NCBI GenBank assembly: GCA_028822885.1
Contig: JAPKCP010000203.1
Location: 1 to 5,884 of the forward strand
Direction: 5' to 3'
Length of the DNA stretch: 5,884 bases
Source of the DNA: Yoonia sp.
GTDB taxonomy: Bacteria > Pseudomonadota > Alphaproteobacteria > Rhodobacterales > Rhodobacteraceae
Part shown: positions 1 through 5,291 of the stretch, piece after piece
How the letters are laid out: each line of letters starts with the position of its first letter
Position numbering within the stretch: position 1 is the stretch's first letter
The notes under the pieces: generated by a model
What the model was told of the DNA's origin: nothing
Database searches by the model: none
What the model saw: only the letters and a program-made list of their open reading frames with translations
Made by a program: the position numbers and the translations under genes

Positions 1-101
1 AGGCATGCCCTAAATGCGGCGGCGTGATGATCGTTGTTGAGACATTCAAACGCGGCCAAACTCCAAAATCCCGAGCGCCGCCGTGGGAGGATGCCGCATG
101 A
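1..101 (+). CDS. IS91-family transposase, C-terminal fragment (cut by left edge)
   Basis: Reading from base 3 gives 32 codons ending in TGA at 99-101. The peptide opens with a Cys-Pro-Lys-Cys-Gly-Gly pair of cysteines, continues MIVVETFKRG, and ends in a proline-rich tail (APPWEDAA). A CxxCGG-(M/I)-IVETF block followed by a short Pro-rich end is, from memory, how IS91/IS801-type Y2 transposases finish. These enzymes move a single strand by a rolling-circle mechanism using two tyrosines, but the catalytic part would lie left of this window. Only the tail is visible, so it cannot be said whether the element is intact. The family call rests on this short motif alone and is moderately sure. Confidence 0.68.
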   Translation, partial: ACPKCGGVMIVVETFKRGQTPKSRAPPWEDAA

Positions 102-467
102 CGAACTGCTTATACCCGCCGCTCTTATGTCTATGCGCCGGACCAATCACTGCAGCCAACTTCCCAAAGTTGGACCCAAAGCAGGTAAATGGGGGCGACA
201 CGAAGGCCCAGATGGCAAGATCAGGCTGTGAAAACCAACTGCCGCATGCTCATAAAGACCATCAAAACCGTGGCTCAATGCATCGAACAACGCAGCAGTA
301 AGCCACAATCCCCATAGCACCAAAACAGCCCGCGCTTTCCTCCTTGTCGGATTTATCGCCGCTGCAGCTCACGCTGACAGCAGCCATAAACCTTAGACAA
401 AGCGCCATTTCGCTGCGGTAGCTACCAAGGTCTGGTTTACTAGAAATAGGTTCCCGCAACCGAACCT
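102..467. other. Gene-free stretch, probably the 3' flank of the IS91-type element
   Basis: This 366-base stretch lies between the transposase stop and the stop of the Crp/Fnr-type gene. Open frames exist on both strands, but they look like chance: Cys-rich or low-complexity peptides, no recognisable domain, and mutual overlap. IS91 elements carry their origin end (oriIS) downstream of the transposase and insert next to a GAAC or CAAG tetranucleotide. GAAC occurs at 462-465 and CAAG at 426-429, so the element could end anywhere near here. No terminus could be fixed. The only clear structure is the small hairpin at 156-173. Confidence 0.4.
156..173. repeat. Short perfect hairpin downstream of the transposase
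   Basis: CCAACTT and AAGTTGG form a 7-bp stem around a 4-base loop (CCCA). It begins 55 bases after the transposase stop and has no T-run after it on either strand. It may be a weak terminator or part of the 3' end of the IS91-type element, whose origin ends often carry hairpins. The stem is seen directly; its role is a guess. Confidence 0.35.
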
Positions 468-1052
468 TCAATCAAGCGCCGTGTCTCGCTCGGCACTGCG
501 AAGCCGACTGAGTGTGACCGGTGTGACGCCGAGAAAAGATGCTATCAAATAATGGCCGAACTGCCCCTCGTGGTGCGGGAAGTCTTCGCGAAACCACGTA
601 AGTCGGTCTGCGCCGCCAAGTGCGGCAAGGCACCACTCTCGATCAGCCTTACGGGCCAGTTCTTGCTGCAAAATGCCGTTTGCCCATTCGCGAATTGGCT
701 CCGATGCTAACATAAGCTCAGTCAAAACGCGGCTGTCCATTTGCGCAACCAATGCATCCGCAATCACATCTATTGATACAAGCGACGTCCCGTTTCTGGT
801 TCTCGCGACATTTGGTGCGACCACACATGGACCAGCGTGAAAGCTAACGCAAACGGCTCGACCTTCGGGATCTGTGATTTGACTGGTGGCGCGCCCATCA
901 AGAATGATGTGCTCCAATAGGTCTGGTTCGCCCTGCGTTGCAATGCGACGCCCCTTTTCGACATATTCAACGCGCCATGTTGCCGCCAGCTGACGAGCGC
1001 TGTCTTTGCCCAAAGCGTTTGGAGAACTGGTGAAAAAATTTAAGAGGTCCAA
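468..1052 (-). CDS. Crp/Fnr-family transcriptional regulator
   Basis: A 194-aa cytoplasmic DNA-binding regulator of the cyclic-nucleotide-binding-fold superfamily. Residues about 20-110 fit the N-terminal beta-roll (KGRRIATQGEPD, then HIILDGRA, the usual GE-P ... ILxG pattern). Residues about 160-187 form the C-terminal helix-turn-helix, with a recognition part reading IASFLGVTPVTLSRLR. The cAMP-pocket signature of true CRP is not evident, and only three cysteines occur (68, 76, 141), too few for an FNR-type 4Fe-4S site, so its signal is unknown. The start is TTG: TGA and TAA lie in frame about 15-20 bases upstream, no in-frame ATG occurs before residue 106, and a good Shine-Dalgarno AAGGAA (1061-1066) sits 8 bases before the TTG. 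It diverges from the membrane gene at 1133, with a candidate operator between them that overlaps its ribosome site, suggesting autoregulation. The family call is firm; the ligand and targets are not known. Confidence 0.88.
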   Translation of the reverse strand: MDLLNFFTSSPNALGKDSARQLAATWRVEYVEKGRRIATQGEPDLLEHIILDGRATSQITDPEGRAVCVSFHAGPCVVAPNVARTRNGTSLVSIDVIADALVAQMDSRVLTELMLASEPIREWANGILQQELARKADREWCLAALGGADRLTWFREDFPHHEGQFGHYLIASFLGVTPVTLSRLRSAERDTALD

Positions 1053-1064
1053 ATCGCGAATTCC

Positions 1065-1078
1065 TTATCAAACGATAA
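1065..1078. promoter_or_regulatory. Candidate Crp/Fnr-type operator, TTATC-N4-GATAA
   Basis: A perfect inverted repeat of two 5-base arms, TTATC and GATAA, is separated by AAAC. The 5-4-5 layout is that of FNR-family boxes (TTGAT-N4-ATCAA), with changes at the inner arm positions. It lies in the 80-base spacer between the divergent Crp/Fnr-type gene and the membrane-protein gene, 12 bases upstream of the regulator's start codon, and overlaps two bases of its Shine-Dalgarno. Binding by the neighbouring regulator is inferred from geometry and position only. Confidence 0.45.
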
Positions 1079-1132
1079 TGCCAGCTTTGCTCGCGCTGAG
1101 TACGACAGTGCTAATAGTAAGGAGAACAACCA

Positions 1133-1681
1133 ATGAAAATGATAATACCAACTAAGCAGTACGGGCGGCAAGCGGCACTCTTCGGTCTCGCGGCAGCCGG
1201 AATCTATCTGCTGATGATCTTTGTCACACTGGCGCACATCGAGACTTTGTCCGGCCTTCGCCCTTTCGACATGCGCCCCGGCGGATATTCAGCTGAACAG
1301 GCAAATTCGCTGATCAATGCCTTGGAATCCATTGGAAGGCGGTACTATCTCACGCGACAGATTCCACTTGATCTGGTTTATCCCTCGCTCATGGCGCTGA
1401 CCTTAGTGTCATTGCTCAAATGGCTTGGTTCACGAGACGTAAGTCAAAAGCTTGTTCGAATTGGAATTTGGTTTTCGATTGCGGCAGCTATCGCTGACTA
1501 TCTAGAGAACGCCGGCATCTGCCTCATGATCCTGAGTTGGCCAGAAATATCAGCCAACACTGTCTTGGCGGCAAGTGTCGCTTCCATTGTGAAATCAGGC
1601 TTAACGACGGCTGCTGTCTTGATCGTCTCGCTTGGTTTCGGCTTTTGGGCGTCCAAAAGAGCGCGTACTTACGCTCGGTAA
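1133..1681 (+). CDS. Four-helix inner-membrane protein of unknown function
   Basis: A 182-aa integral membrane protein whose family I do not recognise by name. Hydrophobic segments lie at about residues 12-34, 79-98, 107-134 and 143-173, with a basic end (SKRARTYAR) that is probably cytoplasmic. Between helices 1 and 2 is a polar stretch of about 44 residues (DMRPGGYS, then ALESIGRRYYLTRQ), leading into a helix that begins with Asp80 in LDLVYPSL. Helix 3 contains the charged motif ADYLEN (121-126). Charged residues inside helices, plus a GY...GRxxY pattern, suggest conserved, perhaps ligand-binding positions; this is inference. The start is ATG with a strong Shine-Dalgarno AAGGAG (1119-1124) 8 bases upstream. 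The gene stands alone on its strand and diverges from the Crp/Fnr-type regulator, which probably controls it. That it is a real gene is nearly certain; its function is unknown. Confidence 0.85.
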   Translation: MKMIIPTKQYGRQAALFGLAAAGIYLLMIFVTLAHIETLSGLRPFDMRPGGYSAEQANSLINALESIGRRYYLTRQIPLDLVYPSLMALTLVSLLKWLGSRDVSQKLVRIGIWFSIAAAIADYLENAGICLMILSWPEISANTVLAASVASIVKSGLTTAAVLIVSLGFGFWASKRARTYAR

Positions 1682-1813
1682 ATGCCTGCTGAAGATCCCA
1701 TCGGGAAGCGCAAATATCGTACTTCAGAGTAAAGGGGTATGGCCATTGAAATCCTAAATAATGGGTTCAAATATCAGACGTTTCTGACCAATCCGTCGCA
1801 CATTGACCAAACT

Positions 1814-1838
1814 GACGTTCGAAGCCAAATTTAACGTC
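1814..1838. repeat. Inverted repeat GACGTT-N13-AACGTC
   Basis: Six-base perfect arms at 1814-1819 and 1833-1838 are separated by 13 bases. It is the leftmost of the dyads in this convergent spacer. It is too weak for a terminator and may be part of a dispersed repeat unit together with the palindromes to its right. Confidence 0.35.
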
Positions 1839-1856
1839 CGAGGTTGTTGTGGCGAA

Positions 1857-1872
1857 GGTCTCAAATGAGACC
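1857..1872. repeat. Near-perfect palindrome GGTCTCA-AA-TGAGACC
   Basis: Seven-base arms flank only two bases, too tight a loop for an efficient RNA hairpin but typical of a DNA dyad or of a repeat-element core. It lies between convergent genes, where a promoter operator is unlikely, so a repeat remnant is the better guess. Confidence 0.4.
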
Positions 1873-1893
1873 GAAAGGCGCGGCCTAATGATA

Positions 1894-1922
1894 CCGCCTT
1901 TCGCAAAGAGTGCGAAAGGCGG
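1894..1922. terminator. Strong hairpin between convergent genes, likely bidirectional terminator
   Basis: A perfect 12-bp stem (CCGCCTTTCGCA with its complement) closes a 5-base loop, AAGAG. It lies 18 bases past the stop of the short DUF4386-like gene and about 212 bases past the stop of the membrane-protein gene. No clear T-run follows on either strand, so it would be a poor classical intrinsic terminator, although a long GC-rich stem can still halt transcription or protect a 3' end. The 9-base sequence CGAAAGGCG also occurs at 1872-1880, so the left arm has two possible partners. Confidence 0.5.
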
Positions 1923-1940
1923 GCTTTCGGGCGGATCGGG

Positions 1941-2507
1941 CTAACTTGCTGTTGCTGGCACCCACATCCCCCGACCACGTAATGCAAGAATGAGGCCGAA
2001 CATAACCTCGAACGCAGCACCGGGCAGCAACAGAGCCATCGACAACGTTGTTGCACCGGATGCCGAAGCAATCATCGCCGCGATAAGGCAAAGGTATCCC
2101 ACGAGACCCAACGCTCCGAGCATCGTGGGGATGAACTTTGACCTGATCAACCAGAGACACATAGGTAAACTGCCAAGGCCTAACGAGATCATTCCTAGTT
2201 GATAGAAGACGTCGCTTGAGACCGTCAGTCTCAGGAACATTCCCTGTACGGCCATGACGCTTATGCCCAACAGCAAGCCTTCAGCGATACGCGCCAAGAG
2301 ATAGAGATCGCCACTTCGTGGCGCTGTTGTCGCGATTATCGGGCGCATCAGAAATCCGATGATGATGACTGCCACGGAATTGCTGAGGCACATAAGTAAA
2401 CCAAACCAATGCCATTCGCTGTCCAAGAGGGCTTGTCCAACGCCGAAAAGTGGGAATGCTGCCAAGATGCACAGTCCAATGATGCGAAACCTCAGTACAT
2501 CAGACAT
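1941..2507 (-). CDS. Short DUF4386-like integral membrane protein
   Basis: A 188-aa protein with about six membrane segments (roughly 6-26, 35-54, 66-92, 101-121, 127-150, 154-176). The second half carries the pattern of the DUF4386 family: IRSKFIPTMLGALGLVGY, then LLLPGAAFEVMFGLILALRG. It is shorter than the usual 220-240 residues because the loop after helix 1, present in the paralogue at 3550-4278, is missing. The function of the family is unknown. It is the last gene of a three-gene operon. Its ATG overlaps the oxidoreductase stop by 8 bases (ATGTCTGA), and a GGAG at 2515-2518 sits 7 bases before the start, so coupled translation is likely. The hairpin at 1894-1922 follows its stop. The family call is fairly sure but is by pattern, not by search. 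Confidence 0.8.
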   Translation of the reverse strand: MSDVLRFRIIGLCILAAFPLFGVGQALLDSEWHWFGLLMCLSNSVAVIIIGFLMRPIIATTAPRSGDLYLLARIAEGLLLGISVMAVQGMFLRLTVSSDVFYQLGMISLGLGSLPMCLWLIRSKFIPTMLGALGLVGYLCLIAAMIASASGATTLSMALLLPGAAFEVMFGLILALRGRGMWVPATAS

Positions 2508-3537
2508 GGGCCGTCTCCATCAATTGAAGGTCTTGGTCAGCATGCAAACGCGCCTTGCTTTCAGATTTGACAGTCACGACAACGTTGCCCTTTTTGTGTC
2601 CGGTATCGACGTGGGTATGCGCGGCGATCATTTGGGAAAAATCAAAGCTTCGGTCGATGACGGGATGGAAATCTCCGGCAGCGGCGAGATCAACGACTTT
2701 GCGCAGGATATCGACTGACTCTGACGCCACGCCACCAATCAGACGCTTTCCGCGCAACCGGGCCTTGAGCCAGCCCAAGATCATATCGGATGTACTTCCC
2801 GCAATCATCAGCATGCGGCCCTTTGGTACCAAAGCATGCCGCGCCCAGTCCCAATGCGCTGTCCCGACGGTATCCACGACCATGTCGTACAACGGGCCTT
2901 CTTCGACGAAGTCTTCGGCGTTGTAGTCAATGACTCGGTCCGCTCCGATATCGCGAACCAGATCAGCATTCGACGCACTGCAAACGCCAGTTACCTCGGC
3001 CCCAAAGTGTTTGGCGATTTGCACGCAAGCCGAACCAACAGATCCGGACGCCCCATTGATCAGAACCCTTTCACCTGCAAGCAATTTCCCTTTGTTGATC
3101 AGGAAATCATATGCCGTTGTGGCCCCAAACGGGATGGCTGCTGCCTCCTCAAAGGTCAGTTTTTCTGGTTTGCGGATGACTTTACCGTCCGCTGGCATCG
3201 TGATGTATTCGGCGTGCGCGCCAAACCCTGCGCCGGGAAAGCCGATGACTGCATCACCGGGCTGGAAAGTGGTTACATCAGCGGCGACACTTTCAATGTA
3301 CCCTGACAGTTCCGTTCCGAGAACTGGTTTGCGAGGACGATTGAAACCAAAGACAAGCCGCGCAATCAGACCCATGCCAGCAGGCACAGTAAGGCTGCGT
3401 GCCCGCCAGTCCCCTGCACTAACGGTGGTTGCGCAGATGCGGATTAACACTTCGTTGGCTTTAGGCGTTGGGGTGGGCAGTTCGACATAATTCAAAACGT
3501 CAGGGCTGCCGTATTCGGTGTAAGTATAAGCATACAT
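2500..3537 (-). CDS. NAD(P)-dependent alcohol dehydrogenase / quinone oxidoreductase-like MDR protein
   Basis: A 345-aa cytoplasmic enzyme of the medium-chain dehydrogenase/reductase superfamily, expected to pass hydride between NAD(P)H and a carbonyl, enone or quinone substrate. The N-terminal GroES-like part (about 1-130) has TTVSAGDWRAR and GTELSG in place of the GHE zinc motif. No cysteine cluster for structural zinc is seen, so it belongs to the zinc-independent quinone-oxidoreductase branch. The Rossmann fold begins at NGASGSVGSACVQIAK (161-176) with the GxxGxxG dinucleotide motif at 162-168. GHKKGNVVVTV (313-323) is the usual end of the family. A further 22 residues, rich in charge, follow it and run into the next gene. 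A Shine-Dalgarno AAGGAA (3546-3551), overlapping the upstream stop codon, precedes the ATG by 8 bases. It is flanked by two DUF4386 membrane genes in one operon. The substrate is unknown. Confidence 0.92.
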   Translation of the reverse strand: MYAYTYTEYGSPDVLNYVELPTPTPKANEVLIRICATTVSAGDWRARSLTVPAGMGLIARLVFGFNRPRKPVLGTELSGYIESVAADVTTFQPGDAVIGFPGAGFGAHAEYITMPADGKVIRKPEKLTFEEAAAIPFGATTAYDFLINKGKLLAGERVLINGASGSVGSACVQIAKHFGAEVTGVCSASNADLVRDIGADRVIDYNAEDFVEEGPLYDMVVDTVGTAHWDWARHALVPKGRMLMIAGSTSDMILGWLKARLRGKRLIGGVASESVDILRKVVDLAAAGDFHPVIDRSFDFSQMIAAHTHVDTGHKKGNVVVTVKSESKARLHADQDLQLMETAHV

Positions 3538-3549
3538 ATCAAGAGTTCC

Positions 3550-4278
3550 TTAAACTGTCTGGGGTGTGGGATTGGACTGGGTTGTATTGCCACGCAGGCC
3601 ACGGATGAGCAGCCAGAGGCCGAAGCCAAGCTCTGAAAGAGTCACAATCGTGAGCAATCCGATGATGGTGATGTCCAATGCGGCGACATCGGTGAACGTC
3701 AGTTCAACAAGGCCTTGGATCAGATAACCGAATGCCCCGATAAACAGACCCCATCTAAGCAAGAGTGGCACCAGTTTGGTTCGTAGAATGATCCATCCAA
3801 GCGCCAGCAAATGTGCGCCAAAGAAAAGCTGCCAGACGTAAATGCCGAGGGCGTGCACCTCAAAAAAGATTTGCGCAAAGGCCTGACTATCAGCAGGGTT
3901 AAGACCCATCGGTTGGGTGAGTAAAACGTAAGGCATCACCCAAAGCAGCAGGTTGATCCCCGTCACGACGATCATGCCCAAACGGGAGACCATCGCGATA
4001 AGCGAAAGCCGTGGGCTGGCGGTTCGAAACATCTGATACAAAATAACCGTGATTGCGATCTCCAACAGGATGACCGCGCTATCTGCAAGTACGCCCAATC
4101 GGAACAGCCCAAGTTGATCCATGAGATTGGCAGCCGTGGTTGCGGCATCGCCCCCCACGACGATCTGCGACGGCACATAGCCGATGCTGAAACCACCACA
4201 GACGGCAATGGTGAGGTAGAGGGCCCCGGCGATGCGGGCATCTTTCAGGTTTAATGTGTTTTGAGTTTCTTTCGACAT
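3550..4278 (-). CDS. DUF4386 family integral membrane protein
   Basis: A 242-aa inner-membrane protein of full family length, first gene of the operon. Family marks seen are ARIAGALYLT at the start (14-23), a loop reading GGDAATTAANLMDQLGLFRLG (42-62), and RTKLVPLLLRWGL (166-178) followed by LSELGFGLWLLIRG (214-227). Six membrane segments lie at about 14-34, 61-82, 90-118, 143-165, 171-192 and 203-225; the short tail is polar. The frame stays open up to 4392, but ATG at 4276-4278 is chosen: it has AAGGGA (4285-4290) 6 bases upstream, and the 38 extra residues are polar and unlike the family. The stop overlaps the Shine-Dalgarno of the oxidoreductase gene, only 12 bases away. The LysR regulator diverges upstream. 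The biochemical role of DUF4386 proteins is not known to me. Confidence 0.87.
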   Translation of the reverse strand: MSKETQNTLNLKDARIAGALYLTIAVCGGFSIGYVPSQIVVGGDAATTAANLMDQLGLFRLGVLADSAVILLEIAITVILYQMFRTASPRLSLIAMVSRLGMIVVTGINLLLWVMPYVLLTQPMGLNPADSQAFAQIFFEVHALGIYVWQLFFGAHLLALGWIILRTKLVPLLLRWGLFIGAFGYLIQGLVELTFTDVAALDITIIGLLTIVTLSELGFGLWLLIRGLRGNTTQSNPTPQTV

Positions 4279-4341
4279 TGCATTTCCCTTCATGGGTCGA
4301 AGCGCGACTGGATGAGATGATTGATGTTGTCTGTGGTTTAG

Positions 4342-4371
4342 TTGGTCGGCCCGCTCATGCGAATTGACCAA
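4342..4371. promoter_or_regulatory. Candidate operator, TTGGTC-N18-GACCAA
   Basis: Perfect 6-base arms at 4342-4347 and 4366-4371 flank an 18-base spacer in the intergenic region shared by the DUF4386 operon and lysR. LysR-type regulators usually bind dyads in such divergent spacers, which makes this a possible activation site. The right arm overlaps a TTGACC that could be a -35 box for lysR. The dyad is seen directly; the role is inferred. Confidence 0.35.
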
Positions 4372-4391
4372 ATCCTGTGATTTGATATGCA
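4364..4391 (+). promoter_or_regulatory. Weak candidate lysR promoter
   Basis: TTGACC (4364-4369) matches the -35 consensus at five of six bases. A 16-base spacer leads to TATGCA (4386-4391), which matches only three of six -10 positions. Transcription would begin near 4398, essentially at the chosen ATG, implying a leaderless message. That would fit the absence of any Shine-Dalgarno before either possible start. The weak -10 keeps confidence low. Confidence 0.25.
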
Positions 4392-4400
4392 TATCTGCAT
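4384..4400. promoter_or_regulatory. Overlapping palindromes at the LysR start, possible operator
   Basis: GATATGCATATC (4384-4395) is a perfect 12-base palindrome. A second dyad, ATGCA-TATC-TGCAT (4387-4400), shares most of it. They cover the more upstream of the two possible LysR starts and sit just before the other. A perfect dyad in a divergent regulator spacer suggests an autoregulatory site. It is not centred like the classical T-N11-A LysR box, so the binding protein is uncertain. Confidence 0.4.
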
Positions 4401-5289
4401 GGATTGGCGCTCAGTAAAATTTGATTGGAACAAAGCGCGGGCATTCTTGGTCACGGCTGAGGAAGGGTCTTTGTCTGCGGCTGCCCGCGCATTGGGCATG
4501 GCGCAGCCAACGCTTGGCCGTCAGGTCGACGGGCTGGAGCAAGAGCTCGGCATCGTTTTGTTTGAACGTGTTGGTCGCGGCCTCACACTCACACCAAGTG
4601 GTTTGGAACTGTTGGAGCACGTCCGTGCTATGGGGGAAGCCGCAGGCCGTGTCTCATTGACAGCCCTTGGTCAGTCGCAAGCGTTAGAGGGGACGATCTG
4701 CATCTCGGCCAGTGAGACATATGCAGCAGTGTTGTTGCCACCGATCATCGCCAAATTGCGTAAGATGGAGCCCGGTATTCAGGTTGAGATTGTCGTCGCC
4801 AATCATGCCAGCGATCTGCGCCGCCGTGAGGCTGATATCGCGATCCGCAACTTCCGGCCTACAGAACCCGATCTGATCGCTAAAAAGATCGGCGACGCGG
4901 ACGCGGTCCTTTACGCAACGCCAGACTATATCGCAAAAATCGGCAACCCGACGAAGCCCTACGATCTGCGCCACGCTGACTTCGTGAATATGGATCATGG
5001 TGGCATGATGCTCAAAGGTCTCAACACGCTTGGGCTTGGCCTGACTGAGGTGAACTTTCCGCTTCTGACCGAAAGTTATCTGGTTATGTGGGAACTTGTG
5101 CGCCAAGGGGCTGCGATTGGCATTCTGGATGCGCATATCGGCGACGCCGACCCAGTCGTCCGCCGCGTTCTGCCTGACCTCGAACCACTTGTGTTTCCGA
5201 TCTGGCTCGTCTCGCACCGAGAACTCACAACCAACCGCCGCATCCGCATGGTGTACGATTTTCTGGCAGCGGAACTGCGTCGAGGCTAA
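4399..5289 (+). CDS. LysR-family transcriptional regulator
   Basis: A 296-aa cytoplasmic regulator of normal LysR length. The winged helix-turn-helix covers about residues 9-68 (FLVTAEEGSLSAAARALG, then QPTLGRQVDGLEQELG and LFERVGRGLTLTPSG), followed by a linker helix to about 90. The effector-binding domain follows (from about 98), with the ADIAIR segment (145-150) and DADAVLYATPDYIA. Two in-frame ATGs exist: 4387, which adds MHIC, and 4399, starting MDWRSVKFDW. I chose 4399 because related proteins, as I remember them, begin MDWRSV, and because 4387 lies inside a perfect palindrome. Neither has a Shine-Dalgarno. The gene diverges from the DUF4386/oxidoreductase operon, the classical arrangement for a LysR regulator and its target. 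It meets the TetR gene tail to tail with 2 bases between stops. The effector is unknown. Confidence 0.93.
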   Translation: MDWRSVKFDWNKARAFLVTAEEGSLSAAARALGMAQPTLGRQVDGLEQELGIVLFERVGRGLTLTPSGLELLEHVRAMGEAAGRVSLTALGQSQALEGTICISASETYAAVLLPPIIAKLRKMEPGIQVEIVVANHASDLRRREADIAIRNFRPTEPDLIAKKIGDADAVLYATPDYIAKIGNPTKPYDLRHADFVNMDHGGMMLKGLNTLGLGLTEVNFPLLTESYLVMWELVRQGAAIGILDAHIGDADPVVRRVLPDLEPLVFPIWLVSHRELTTNRRIRMVYDFLAAELRRG

Positions 5290-5291
5290 GT

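Larger units (their letters stand above)
1682..1940. other. Convergent spacer rich in inverted repeats
   Basis: This 259-base spacer separates the ends of the membrane-protein gene and the short DUF4386-like gene. The left half (1682-1800) shows nothing clear. The right half packs several dyads: GACGTT/AACGTC at 1814-1838, GGTCTCA/TGAGACC at 1857-1872, and the strong stem at 1894-1922. Such a string of short palindromes resembles a decayed dispersed intergenic repeat, but a second copy would be needed to prove it, and none lies in this window. Confidence 0.45.

Noticed and set aside
83..301. Open frame of 72 codons on the plus strand after the transposase
   Set aside because: It overlaps the transposase end, has no clear Shine-Dalgarno spacing and no recognisable domain. 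It is best read as chance in IS flank DNA.
262..471. Minus-strand 69-codon frame downstream of the Crp/Fnr-type gene
   Set aside because: It overlaps the regulator's stop by a few bases, but its Cys/Ser-rich peptide resembles nothing known and no ribosome site is convincing.
1739..1834. 31-codon open frame with an AAAGGGG just before the ATG
   Set aside because: The G-run is only one base from the ATG, too close to serve, and the frame runs into the inverted-repeat zone.
1754..2202. Several open frames on both strands across the end of the short DUF4386-like gene
   Set aside because: They are shadows of the coding frame or of the repeat-rich spacer; their peptides have no domain pattern.
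4279..4392. N-terminal extension of the DUF4386 gene to an ATG at 4392
   Set aside because: The extra 38 residues are polar and unlike the family, while the ATG at 4278 has a well-spaced AAGGGA. The upstream ATG lies in the palindrome shared with lysR.
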